Shown in pieces: positions 17,443 to 26,069 of a stretch of 64,000 bases of DNA. A program made the translations under genes and the position numbers. The stretch covers positions 3,470,001 to 3,534,000 of the forward strand of contig NZ_AP014583.1 of NCBI RefSeq assembly GCF_000828715.1, read 5' to 3'. The notes under the pieces are model-generated. The model was not told the origin of the DNA, did not search any database, and saw nothing but the letters and a program-made list of their open reading frames with translations. How positions within the stretch are numbered: position 1 is the first letter of the stretch; each line of letters starts with the position of its first letter. This stretch comes from Winogradskyella sp. PG-2 (GTDB lineage: Bacteria > Bacteroidota > Bacteroidia > Flavobacteriales > Flavobacteriaceae).

Positions 17443-19334
17443 TAGTAAAATTTCTAAATAGAATATCTCAGAAATATGCCTCAAAATGGCTTGTATTACT
17501 ATTTGATGTCGCCATAATAGTAGCTACATTTTTTTTAGCATACATCATTAGGTTTAATTTCAAAATAGACTTTGAATTTTCAGTTCTATTCAGACAAATC
17601 CCTTATGTAATGGTAGCAGCTGCCATTAGTTTAATAGCAGTAGGCTCTTATAAAGGTGTTGTTCGATTTACAGGATTTAAAGATATTATGAATATAGTTA
17701 TTGGTGCTAATATATTAGCCACCTTACTAATTTGCTGTACTTTTATTAGTAGAAAGATAATAAATGAAGATACTATTTTTGATATCTCCGGATCTATTAT
17801 ATATATACATCTATTACTAAATATTCTATTTTTAATTGGTGCAAAGTTATTTATCAAGTCGGTTTACAATTACATAACTCAAGATTTTAATAGCATTTCT
17901 AATGTTTTAATCTTTGGAGCTGGTAATTCTGGAATGTTAACTTATGATGCTATTAAAAACGATACAAAAAATGGATTTGAAGTTGTAGGTTTTGTAGATG
18001 ATGACGAAAGAAAGATTGGTAAAAAAATAAATCTCTTAAAAGTTTATAATATCACCTCTATTGATGAGAATTTTATAAAAAAGAATGATGTTGAAGATGT
18101 TATCATATCAATTCAAAATATTGACCCAACCCGATTATTACAAATCACAGGAAATCTTTTTTCGCTTGGTCTAAAAGTAAAAATTGTCCCTCCAGTTCAA
18201 AGTTGGATTGATGGAGATTTAAGTGTTGGTCAAATAAAAGAGGTAAAGATTGAAGACCTTTTAGGTAGAGACCCTATAAACATTAAGAATCCTGACTTAG
18301 AAGATCAATATGATAATAAAGTAATTTTAATTACTGGAGCTGCTGGTTCTATTGGTAGTGAAATTTGTAGAAAAGTTAGTCTTTACAACTACAAAAAATT
18401 AATTCTAGTTGATAATGCGGAATCTGCGCTTTATGACATCCAACAAGAGTTTAGACAACTAGGTTTAGACAATGTCGATGCTATAGTTGCAGATGTACGT
18501 AACAAAACTAGAATCGATCAAATATTTAACCAATATAAACCGAAAATAGTTTTTCATGCCGCAGCATATAAGCATGTACCTTTAATGGAGAACAATCCAT
18601 ACGAAGCAGTTAGTGTAAACATTGGTGGCACGAAGAATGTAGCAGATATATCTGTAAAGCATAGCGTAGACAAGTTTGTATTAATTTCTACAGACAAAGC
18701 AGTAAACCCAACTAATGTAATGGGCGCTACCAAACGAATAGCTGAACTTTATGTAACCTGTCTTAAAGGAAAAGGACATACCAAATTCATTACAACTAGA
18801 TTTGGTAATGTATTAGGTTCTAATGGATCTGTAATTCCATTATTTAAAAAGCAAATTGAAAAAGGCGGTCCATTAACCGTAACACATAAAGAAATTACGC
18901 GTTATTTTATGACTATTCCTGAAGCTTGTCAGCTCGTTGTAGAAGCTGCAGCTATGGGTAATGGCGGTGAGATATTTGTATTCGATATGGGTGAGCCGAT
19001 TAAGATTTTTAACCTTGCAACGAACATGATTATACTTTCAGGTTTAAGATATCCTGAAGATATAGATATAAAAATTTCTGGTTTAAGGCCAGGTGAAAAA
19101 ATATATGAGGAGCTTTTAGCAGATGGTGAAAACACAAAGAAAACTTATCACGAAAAGATTATGATTGCAAAATCTAGACGCGTAGATATTGAAAGTGTAG
19201 AAAGACAGATCAATAAGTTAACTGCTATTAATTCCTTAACTCAACCATTAGAGATTGTATCCTCAATTAAATCATTAATACCGGAGTATATTTCTAATAA
19301 CTCAACTTACGAAGTTTTAGATAATAAAAAATAA
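17439..19334 (+). CDS. Membrane-bound nucleotide-sugar 4,6-dehydratase, CapD/PglF-like
   Basis: Protein of 631 residues with four predicted N-terminal membrane segments (about 15-145), a first Rossmann domain (FGAGNSGMLTYDAI), and a second, catalytic SDR domain with the NAD loop ILITGAAGSIGSEI near 288-301. The active site reads STDKAVNPTNVMGATKR, with Met in the place of the usual SDR Tyr, as in PglF and FlaA1-type dehydratases. It makes UDP-2-acetamido-4-keto-6-deoxy sugars from UDP-GlcNAc. It overlaps the aminotransferase gene by 4 bases, which makes the pair a dehydratase-aminotransferase unit. Wza and Wzc genes follow closely. Confidence 0.92.
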   Translation: MIVKFLNRISQKYASKWLVLLFDVAIIVATFFLAYIIRFNFKIDFEFSVLFRQIPYVMVAAAISLIAVGSYKGVVRFTGFKDIMNIVIGANILATLLICCTFISRKIINEDTIFDISGSIIYIHLLLNILFLIGAKLFIKSVYNYITQDFNSISNVLIFGAGNSGMLTYDAIKNDTKNGFEVVGFVDDDERKIGKKINLLKVYNITSIDENFIKKNDVEDVIISIQNIDPTRLLQITGNLFSLGLKVKIVPPVQSWIDGDLSVGQIKEVKIEDLLGRDPINIKNPDLEDQYDNKVILITGAAGSIGSEICRKVSLYNYKKLILVDNAESALYDIQQEFRQLGLDNVDAIVADVRNKTRIDQIFNQYKPKIVFHAAAYKHVPLMENNPYEAVSVNIGGTKNVADISVKHSVDKFVLISTDKAVNPTNVMGATKRIAELYVTCLKGKGHTKFITTRFGNVLGSNGSVIPLFKKQIEKGGPLTVTHKEITRYFMTIPEACQLVVEAAAMGNGGEIFVFDMGEPIKIFNLATNMIILSGLRYPEDIDIKISGLRPGEKIYEELLADGENTKKTYHEKIMIAKSRRVDIESVERQINKLTAINSLTQPLEIVSSIKSLIPEYISNNSTYEVLDNKK

Positions 19335-19370
19335 CCCAAATTGTATATAAACTTATTAAAATCAACTAAA

Positions 19371-20147
19371 ATGAAAACTGGAATTCTTTTAATTTCAATA
19401 TTAGCGATTGTAATGTCTACATCATGTGCATCTAGAAAAAACATAGTATATTTTCAAGATGAACCTTTAGAAGAAGGTGTTTTAATGTCTGAGCCCAAAC
19501 AACTTTTATATAAGCCAGATGATATTTTAACTATTAATGTATCTGCATTAGACCCAGATACTGTAAAACCTTTTAATTTACCTGTTATAACAAATAATAC
19601 AACTAGTCTAACTAGTGCTCAAGGGCAACTGCAAATTCAAACTTATTTAGTTGATTACGATGGCAATATAGAGTTTCCCGTTTTAGGTACAATTAAAGTA
19701 GAAGGATTAACAAGAACAGAGCTTACATCTTTTCTGGTAGAAAAAATCAGTACTATGGTAAATGACCCTATCGTAAATGTGCGTTTAGCAAACTTTACAA
19801 TAACTATAATTGGTGAAGTTTCTAACCCAGGAACATTTACTATACAAGATGAAAGAATTACATTGTTAGAAGCTTTAGGACTTGCCAATGATTTAACCAT
19901 TTATGGTCAACGCAAAAATGTAAAGTTAATTAGAGAGGTTAATGGTGAAAAGAAATTTGCTTATGTCGATTTAACATCAGTAAACGTTGTAAATTCACCA
20001 GTTTATTATTTACAGCAGAATGATGTAATTTATGTAGAGCCAAACAATGCAAAAGTGCGTTCATCTACTTACAATCAAAACAACGGTGTCTTAATTTCAG
20101 CCGTAGGTACTTTAACTACAATTTTAGCTGTGTTTTTAATCAAATAA
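19371..20147 (+). CDS. wza: Polysaccharide export outer-membrane lipoprotein, Wza-like
   Basis: Lipoprotein of 258 residues in the polysaccharide export (PES) family; it forms the outer-membrane export channel with the Wzc-like protein. The signal is MKTGILLISILAIVMSTSC with the lipobox ending at Cys19. The PES domain (KPDDILTINVSALDPDTVKP, then DYDGNIEFPVLGTIKVEG) and a SLBB-like region (NFTITIIGEVSNPGTFTIQD) follow, and the C-terminus is a hydrophobic helix (GVLISAVGTLTTILAVFLI). An in-frame TTG at 19341 would add ten residues ahead of the signal, so ATG at 19371 is chosen. It lies between the dehydratase and kinase genes. Confidence 0.9.
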   Translation: MKTGILLISILAIVMSTSCASRKNIVYFQDEPLEEGVLMSEPKQLLYKPDDILTINVSALDPDTVKPFNLPVITNNTTSLTSAQGQLQIQTYLVDYDGNIEFPVLGTIKVEGLTRTELTSFLVEKISTMVNDPIVNVRLANFTITIIGEVSNPGTFTIQDERITLLEALGLANDLTIYGQRKNVKLIREVNGEKKFAYVDLTSVNVVNSPVYYLQQNDVIYVEPNNAKVRSSTYNQNNGVLISAVGTLTTILAVFLIK

Positions 20148-20172
20148 AAAGTTATATCAATAATTATCTTTT

Positions 20173-22545
20173 ATGGAACCTAAGTCCAAATCAACTTCTA
20201 ATGAAATACGACAACATGTAGAGTTAATACTTTCACATTGGAAATCATTATTATTATGCCTCTTAGTTGCTGTTCTTCTCGGATTTACCTATTTACGCTA
20301 TGCAACAAATATTTATAGTGCTAGCACAACAATAAAAATTCAAGATGAAAAACAATCGCAGAAATTGCCTAGTATTCAAGAAATTTCTAGTGATGGACTT
20401 TTCTCTGATGGTACTAATAAAATAAAAGATGAAATTGAAATTATAAAGTCGAGAACTTTAATTGAAAATGTTGTAAAAAACTTAAAATTAAATATCAGAT
20501 GTTTTGCGGTAGGAAGCATCAAAGAAAATGAAATTTATCGAAACCCGCCTATAAAAGTAAGTTTTTTTAATAGTGATTCCGTTATTAATAAAATAGACAC
20601 CACATTACATATTAAAGTAAAATCTACAACCGAATTCTTAGCTTTTAAAGACGAAGGTAAATCTCTAATTGATCGAAATGATTCTGAAGGTAAATCTTAT
20701 GATTTTGGGGCTAAAATTGAAACTAGCTTTGGAGGTATTACTTTAACTCCAGGTACAGGTAAACATGCACCAGTTGTTGGTAGCAATTTGAAAATAGTGA
20801 TCTCTTCAGTAAGTAGTATGGTTAATTCTTATCAAAGAAGTATTGCTTTATCTACCGAAACAGGCTCTAGTATAGTTAAATTAGAATTAAAAGAGACAAA
20901 CTCTCATAAAGCAGTAGATATTTTAAATGAGTTAGTTAATGAATATAACAAAGATGTTTTGTTTGACAAGGAAGCTGTTATTAAAGTAACATCAGATTTT
21001 ATAACAAAAAGATTAGAAGCTGTTTCGCAAGAATTAGAAAAAGTTGAAGGTACTGCTGAGCAATTACAAAAAAGTAGAAATATCACATCATTAGGAACCC
21101 AAACAGACCTTAATCTTCAAAGTGAAAAGAATTTACAAAATGAAATTTTAAAGACTTCTAACAACATACAGTTAATTTCTTACCTCCAAGAAGAGTTAGA
21201 CGCAGATGAAAGGATGAGTGATATGTTACCTTCAGATCTTGGTATAGGAGATTCTAACACTGCTCAGGTGATAACTAGTCATAACGAACTTGTTGCTCAG
21301 CGCGATAGAATCTTAAGAAATTCTAGTGAATCAAATCCTGTTGTAATACAACTTAACAATCAAATAAATTCTTTAAAATCTAATCTTAGAGCATCATTAA
21401 TTAACATAAAGCAAACGTCTAATTTAACGCTAAACAGTCTAAATAAAGAAAATGCCCGTGTGAGAGGACGTCTTTATACAGCACCCACAAAAGCAAGAGA
21501 AATTAGAGGTATAGAAAGACAACAAGGAATTAAAGAATCACTTTTTCTATACTTATTAGAAAAAAGAGAAGAGTCTGCCATTAGTTTAGGAATGTATTCC
21601 CCAAGCGCAAAAATAATTGATCGTGCCTATTCATCTCATAAACCTATTGCGCCTACTGGGATGATTATTTATCTAGCATCAATATTGTTTGGTTTGGGTT
21701 TACCAATTGGCCTAATATATGTTTCAGACATGTTAGACACTAAACTCTATAGAAAAGAGGATTTAGTAAATATTTTAGATATACCTTATCTTGGTGATAT
21801 TCCTAAAACATCAAAAAAACAAAAATTAGTTAAAAAGGTAGATTACTCGCCAATGGCAGAGGCCTATAGAATCATAAGGTCTAATATAGATTTTATGATG
21901 AAAGGTGTAAAGGGTAAACCTAAAAAATTATTTATTACCTCTACAAAAGCACAAGAAGGCAAATCTCATACGAGTACTAATTTAGCCTCTTCTATTTCTT
22001 TCTCAGAGAAATCTGTTTTATTGATAGAAATGGATATTAGGGTTCCGAAAATAATGAAATATCTTGGACTTAAGGATAAAACTGAAAAAGGTTTAACTGA
22101 TTATATTATAGATGATTCTATAAAACCGGAAGATGTAGTTGTTAAACATCCAGACAATGAGTTTCTAGACATTATACCTTCGGGTACAATTCCTCCTAAT
22201 CCTTCTGAATTATTGATGAGTGATCGTGTTGAGCAACTCTTTAATTATTTTAACAATAAGTACGACTACATTATAGCAGATACATCTGCAGTAGGTTTAG
22301 TTAGTGATACGCTTCTGATATCAAAATATGCAGATATGTTTATTTATGTTGTAAGTGCAGATGGTGTAGATGGAAGGCAATTAGGACATGTAGCGCAGAC
22401 TTTATTTGATGAAAAACGCTTACCAAACATGACTATGTTACTCAACGGTGTAAAAGTAGGAAAGAAAGGTTATGGTTATGGTTATGGTTATGGTTATGGT
22501 GAAAACCCAGGAAAGAAAAAGAAATGGTATAATTTCTTTTCTTAA
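20173..22545 (+). CDS. wzc: Wzc/GumC-type chain-length protein with BY-kinase domain
   Basis: Inner-membrane co-polymerase of 790 residues. Membrane segments lie near 27-45 and 496-517, with a long periplasmic, partly coiled-coil region between them. The cytoplasmic bacterial tyrosine kinase domain has Walker A (STKAQEGKSHTST), Walker A' (VLLIEMDIRVPK, with Glu before the usual Asp) and Walker B (YDYIIADTSAVGLVSD). The C-terminus has five Gly-Tyr pairs in a row (GYGYGYGYGYG), the likely autophosphorylated tyrosine cluster, coded by five exact copies of GGTTAT (22468-22497). It ends the locus. No low-molecular-weight phosphatase (Wzb) gene is next to it. Confidence 0.93.
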   Translation: MEPKSKSTSNEIRQHVELILSHWKSLLLCLLVAVLLGFTYLRYATNIYSASTTIKIQDEKQSQKLPSIQEISSDGLFSDGTNKIKDEIEIIKSRTLIENVVKNLKLNIRCFAVGSIKENEIYRNPPIKVSFFNSDSVINKIDTTLHIKVKSTTEFLAFKDEGKSLIDRNDSEGKSYDFGAKIETSFGGITLTPGTGKHAPVVGSNLKIVISSVSSMVNSYQRSIALSTETGSSIVKLELKETNSHKAVDILNELVNEYNKDVLFDKEAVIKVTSDFITKRLEAVSQELEKVEGTAEQLQKSRNITSLGTQTDLNLQSEKNLQNEILKTSNNIQLISYLQEELDADERMSDMLPSDLGIGDSNTAQVITSHNELVAQRDRILRNSSESNPVVIQLNNQINSLKSNLRASLINIKQTSNLTLNSLNKENARVRGRLYTAPTKAREIRGIERQQGIKESLFLYLLEKREESAISLGMYSPSAKIIDRAYSSHKPIAPTGMIIYLASILFGLGLPIGLIYVSDMLDTKLYRKEDLVNILDIPYLGDIPKTSKKQKLVKKVDYSPMAEAYRIIRSNIDFMMKGVKGKPKKLFITSTKAQEGKSHTSTNLASSISFSEKSVLLIEMDIRVPKIMKYLGLKDKTEKGLTDYIIDDSIKPEDVVVKHPDNEFLDIIPSGTIPPNPSELLMSDRVEQLFNYFNNKYDYIIADTSAVGLVSDTLLISKYADMFIYVVSADGVDGRQLGHVAQTLFDEKRLPNMTMLLNGVKVGKKGYGYGYGYGYGENPGKKKKWYNFFS
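22468..22497 (+). repeat. Hexanucleotide tandem repeat (GGTTAT)x5 in the wzc tyrosine tail
   Basis: Five exact copies of GGTTAT in frame, each coding Gly-Tyr, followed by GGT. A tract of this type can gain or lose units by slippage without a frame change, which would alter the number of tyrosines. Confidence 0.9.
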
Positions 22546-22573
22546 AAAACACTAACAGAAATAATAGATTTAT

Positions 22574-22601
22574 AAATGCCTTATCAATTGATCAGGCATT
22601 T
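22574..22601. terminator. Bidirectional terminator between wzc and proline dehydrogenase genes
   Basis: A 28-bp near-perfect palindrome: AAATGCCTTATC, AATT centre, GATCAGGCATTT, with one mismatch. It lies between two convergent genes and overlaps the minus-strand stop codon. Confidence 0.7.
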
Positions 22602-23772
22602 ATAATTTACGACGTTTTTTTTCAGTCTTTAATAACGATAACTCTCTGTTTGTTTGTCCAGCTACAGAGGTGTTTTCTTCCGCTCGCCTTATTAAATATG
22701 GCATCACGTCTTTTACAGGACCAAAAGGAATATACTTTGCTACATTATAACCTTCTTCGGCTAAATTAAAGCTTATATGATCACTCATACCATATAGTTG
22801 ACCAAACCATACATTATTATCTTGTTTGGCAATTTTATATTCTTCCATAAGCTCCATTGCTAAATAACAACTTGCTTCATTATGTGTACCAATAAAAATA
22901 GATATGTCATTTAAATTTTTTAGAATATAACTTAGAGCAGCATCAAAATTTTCATCTGTTGCCTTTTTATTTTCGCAAATAGGGGATTTGTATCTCTTCT
23001 CCTCTGCTCTATTTCGTTCTTTCTCCATATAGGCTCCTCTCACGATCTTCATCCCAATCTTAAAACCATCTTCTTTTGCACGTTTATGCAATTCTTTTAA
23101 ATAAGTAAGGCGATCCCATCTGTAAGTTTGCAACGTATTATATACAATTGTTTTATCTGTATTGTAAACTCGCATCATATCTTCTACCAATTCATCAGCT
23201 GCTGTCTGCATCCAGCTTTCTTCACCATCAATCAAGACTTCAACATCTTTTTCTTTAGCAAGTTTACAAACAGCATCAAATCTTCCTACTATTCTGTCCC
23301 ACTCTTGCTGCTCATCTTCGGTAAAATCCACTCCTTCTGTCTTTTTTTGATATAAATAAAAGCGTCCGAAGCCAGTTGGTTTAAATACAACTATTGGCAT
23401 AGCTTCCTTCTCATCACAAAAACGGATAATTTTTAATATTTTCTCTAAAGCACTATCAAACTGATCTTTTGTCTCCTTCCCTTCTACAGAATAATCTAAA
23501 ACCGAACTCACTTTTTCTGTGTACAAATTATCAATAACAGATAGGCAATCATCTTCACTAACTCCACCACAGAAATGATCAAAAACTGTTGAGCGAATTA
23601 GCCCCTCTACTGGTAAATTAGCTTTGAGTGCAAAATTAGTTGCAGCAGTCCCTATGCGCACTAAAGGCTGAGATGATATCATTTTAAACAAAAAATAGGC
23701 ACGTTCTAATTCAGAATCTGATTTTAAAGTAAATGCAGTGGCTGTATTTTCAAAAAGTGAGTGATCTATCAT
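22600..23772 (-). CDS. Proline dehydrogenase
   Basis: FAD-dependent enzyme of about 390 residues that oxidises proline to pyrroline-5-carboxylate. The TIM-barrel landmarks are VFKPTGFGR, LIDGEESWMQ, GMKIVRGAYMEKERNRAEE (the substrate-binding arginine region), IGTHNEAS, FGQLYGMSDHI and RRAEENTSVAGQTNREL. Length matches the monofunctional bacterial form, not PutA. I start at ATG 23772 (MIDHSLFENTATAF), not the in-frame ATG at 23793, because a perfect -7 box covers 23791-23798 and the family starts with IFENTxxAFxLKSD. It is convergent with wzc and divergent from aroB. Confidence 0.92.
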   Translation of the reverse strand: MIDHSLFENTATAFTLKSDSELERAYFLFKMISSQPLVRIGTAATNFALKANLPVEGLIRSTVFDHFCGGVSEDDCLSVIDNLYTEKVSSVLDYSVEGKETKDQFDSALEKILKIIRFCDEKEAMPIVVFKPTGFGRFYLYQKKTEGVDFTEDEQQEWDRIVGRFDAVCKLAKEKDVEVLIDGEESWMQTAADELVEDMMRVYNTDKTIVYNTLQTYRWDRLTYLKELHKRAKEDGFKIGMKIVRGAYMEKERNRAEEKRYKSPICENKKATDENFDAALSYILKNLNDISIFIGTHNEASCYLAMELMEEYKIAKQDNNVWFGQLYGMSDHISFNLAEEGYNVAKYIPFGPVKDVMPYLIRRAEENTSVAGQTNRELSLLKTEKKRRKL

Positions 23773-23790
23773 GAAATAAAGATTTGATTG

Positions 23791-23798
23791 CAAATATA
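23791..23798 (-). promoter_or_regulatory. -7 promoter box for proline dehydrogenase
   Basis: Minus-strand TATATTTG, a perfect TAnnTTTG match, 18 bases before ATG 23772. It makes the upstream ATG at 23793 unlikely as start because that ATG would lie inside the promoter. Confidence 0.5.
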
Positions 23799-23868
23799 TT
23801 TATTATGTAGGTTATTTTTTTCTAAAAAAAGGAAGTATTTTCACACCATTAAATTAGATACTTCTGAG

Positions 23869-24951
23869 ATGAACTCTATTTCTACTAAAAATTCGGTGGT
23901 TTACTTTAATTCTGATGTCTACACCGAACTCAATAATTATATAAAAACGGCTAACCCGTCTAAGATTTTTGTTTTAGTTGATACCAATACTCATGATGAT
24001 TGTTTACCACAATTTTTAGAACGCCTAGAATCTAATGAAATCATTGTTGAAGTTATGGAAATGCCAAATGGCGAAGACCATAAGACTATTGATATTTGTA
24101 TGGGAGTTTGGGAAGCTTTATCAGAATATCATGCTGATCGGAAAAGTTTATTGATAAACTTAGGTGGTGGAGTTGTTACAGATTTGGGCGGATTTGTAGC
24201 TAGTACTTACATGAGAGGCATTGCTTATATCAATATGCCAACCACCTTATTAGCAATGGTTGATGCTTCTGTAGGAGGAAAAACCGGTGTAGATTTAGGA
24301 GCATTAAAAAATCAAGTTGGGGTTATTAATGAAGGTGTTATGGTAGGTGTTGATACATCTTTTCTAGGAACATTACCACAGAACGAAATGGTATCTGGCT
24401 TTGCAGAAATGCTAAAACATGGGCTAATATATGATAAAAACTATTGGCACACACTTACACATCTTGAAAACTTAGATGTTTCAGATTTAGATCGTTTAAT
24501 TTATGATTCGGTAGTAATTAAGAACAAAGTAGTAACTGAAGATCCAAGAGAACAAGGTTTAAGAAAGATTCTAAATTTCGGACATACATTAGGACATGCA
24601 ATTGAAAGTTATTTCTTAGAGCATGCGGGAAAAACAACATTATTGCATGGTGAAGCTATTGCTATCGGAATGATCTTAGAGGCCTATTTGTCTACAAAAA
24701 TTTGTGGATTGAATTCTGGAGAATTAGAAGAAATAACCGAAGGTATTTTAAAAACCTTTTCTAAAATACCAATAGAAAAATCAGATCAAGACATCATTAT
24801 TAAATTATTAATACATGATAAAAAGAACAGTCATGGAGTAGTTAAGTTTGTACTTCTTGAAGCAATTGGTACTCCAAAAATAGACTGTGTTGTTAGTAAT
24901 GAGTTTATTTTAGAAGCCTTTGAATATTATTCTAAAGATATCGCTCTTTAA
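23869..24951 (+). CDS. aroB: 3-dehydroquinate synthase
   Basis: Shikimate-pathway enzyme of 360 residues that converts DAHP to 3-dehydroquinate, using NAD and a divalent metal. Visible motifs are the glycine-rich LLINLGGGVVTDLGGFVAS, MRGIAYINMPTTLLAMVDAS, GGKTGVDLGALKNQVG, and the metal ligands GHTLGHAIES and HGEAIAIGM. The start is set at ATG 23869 (MNSISTKNSVVYF); the 27 codons before it in frame are basic and hydrophobic without family likeness and cover the divergent promoter area. The 3' end overlaps the DinB-like gene by 20 bases tail to tail. Confidence 0.95.
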   Translation: MNSISTKNSVVYFNSDVYTELNNYIKTANPSKIFVLVDTNTHDDCLPQFLERLESNEIIVEVMEMPNGEDHKTIDICMGVWEALSEYHADRKSLLINLGGGVVTDLGGFVASTYMRGIAYINMPTTLLAMVDASVGGKTGVDLGALKNQVGVINEGVMVGVDTSFLGTLPQNEMVSGFAEMLKHGLIYDKNYWHTLTHLENLDVSDLDRLIYDSVVIKNKVVTEDPREQGLRKILNFGHTLGHAIESYFLEHAGKTTLLHGEAIAIGMILEAYLSTKICGLNSGELEEITEGILKTFSKIPIEKSDQDIIIKLLIHDKKNSHGVVKFVLLEAIGTPKIDCVVSNEFILEAFEYYSKDIAL

Positions 24952-25447
24952 TTAATTGATTATGATGATTTTCATGACCTGTTATAATATAACCTAAAGC
25001 TCTAACAGAAATTGGAAAGCCGCTTGCCTCACCCAAATACTCTAAAGTTTCTGAATTAAAACTCTTATAGAGTGAAATTGTTGCCTGTCTTACTGTTATA
25101 TACTCCTCTAATAGACTATCTAAAGTTCTATATTTAGTATTTCCATTAATGACATAATCATCTTGTTCAAATCCAGTTAAAGGTGTTTTATCGTATCTTC
25201 CTATCCGCAATGCTCTATAAGCGAAAATACGTTCAGTATCTATAACATGAAGCAAAACATCTTTTACCGTCCACTTTCCCTCAGCATACGCATAATCGTG
25301 CTTATCACTACGTATGCTAGAGTAAAATTCTACTACGGTTTCTAAATTTTTCTCTAATCCCTCAACAATATCATCATTGGTAGCATTATCTATATAAGCC
25401 TTATAATAAGAATTGTATTCGGTGTGGTTTAAGTTATGTGAAATCAT
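24932..25447 (-). CDS. DinB-family protein
   Basis: Four-helix-bundle DinB/YfiT-like protein of 171 residues. Landmarks are EGKWTVKDVLLHVIDTERIFAYRALR and GYIITGHENHHNQLIKERYL, which supply the three His residues of the metal site. Members include metal-dependent thiol transferases and many of unknown function, so no reaction is assigned. The start is ATG 25447; another ATG at 25465 lies against the terminator hairpin of the upstream gene and adds only MFNFDY. It overlaps aroB at the 3' end. Confidence 0.87.
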   Translation of the reverse strand: MISHNLNHTEYNSYYKAYIDNATNDDIVEGLEKNLETVVEFYSSIRSDKHDYAYAEGKWTVKDVLLHVIDTERIFAYRALRIGRYDKTPLTGFEQDDYVINGNTKYRTLDSLLEEYITVRQATISLYKSFNSETLEYLGEASGFPISVRALGYIITGHENHHNQLIKERYL

Positions 25448-25466
25448 ATAATCGAAATTAAACAAA

Positions 25467-25492
25467 AAACCCTTAGAACAAACTAAGGGTTT
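25467..25492 (-). terminator. Terminator after the Lrp/AsnC gene
   Basis: Perfect 10-bp stem AAACCCTTAG / CTAAGGGTTT with a 6-base loop; on the minus strand it is followed by a T run. It separates the Lrp-like gene from the DinB-like gene. Confidence 0.8.
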
Positions 25493-25515
25493 AAATATGA
25501 TATAAATTATTGAAT

Positions 25516-25995
25516 TTATAATTCATTAAAAATTGTATGCATTAAACGTTTTTTATCGTTAATACTTTCTTCCAAAGAAATCATTGTCTCTGTTCTATAT
25601 ACACCTTCAATATCATCTAGCATAAAAATTATTTCTTTTGCATGCATTGTGTCTTGGGCTCTAATCTTACAGAAGATATTAAACTTACCTGTTGTGATAT
25701 GTGCTACTGTAACATAAGGTATATCATTAATACGCTCTAAAACAAATTTAGTTTGAGATGTATTTTGAAGAAAAACACCTACATAAGCAATAAATGAATA
25801 ACCAAGTTTTTTATAATCTAAAGTTAAAGACGAACCTCTAATGATACCTGCTTCTTCCATTTTCTTTACTCGTACATGAACTGTACCTGCAGAAATCAAT
25901 AATTTTTTTGCAATATCTGTAAAAGGAATACGCGTATTATCGATAAGCATATCTAGAATTTGATGATCTACTTCGTCTAATTTGAATTTTGCCAT
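25516..25995 (-). CDS. Lrp/AsnC-family transcriptional regulator
   Basis: DNA-binding regulator of 159 residues. The N-terminal winged HTH (LDEVDHQILDMLIDNTRIPF, then DIAKKLLISAGTVHVRVKKM) is followed by the RAM/AsnC ligand domain (GYSFIAYVGVFL, VTVAHITTGKFNIFCKIRA, IEGVYRTETMISLEES). It resembles flavobacterial AsnC-like proteins of amino-acid sensing, effector unknown. The start is ATG 25995 (MAKFKLDEVDHQ); the longer reading from 26046 runs through the promoter. It ends at a strong hairpin terminator and so is probably monocistronic. Confidence 0.92.
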   Translation of the reverse strand: MAKFKLDEVDHQILDMLIDNTRIPFTDIAKKLLISAGTVHVRVKKMEEAGIIRGSSLTLDYKKLGYSFIAYVGVFLQNTSQTKFVLERINDIPYVTVAHITTGKFNIFCKIRAQDTMHAKEIIFMLDDIEGVYRTETMISLEESINDKKRLMHTIFNEL

Positions 25996-26020
25996 AATTG
26001 AATAATCTTTATTATATACG

Positions 26021-26028
26021 CAAAAATA
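26021..26028 (-). promoter_or_regulatory. -7 promoter box for the Lrp/AsnC gene
   Basis: Minus-strand TATTTTTG, perfect TAnnTTTG, 25 bases before ATG 25995. A TTG lies 15 bases further upstream (26044-26046), slightly closer than the usual spacing. Confidence 0.5.
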
Positions 26029-26069
26029 GAAGATTTTTATTGACAATTACGCATTTTGATTGAATTATT

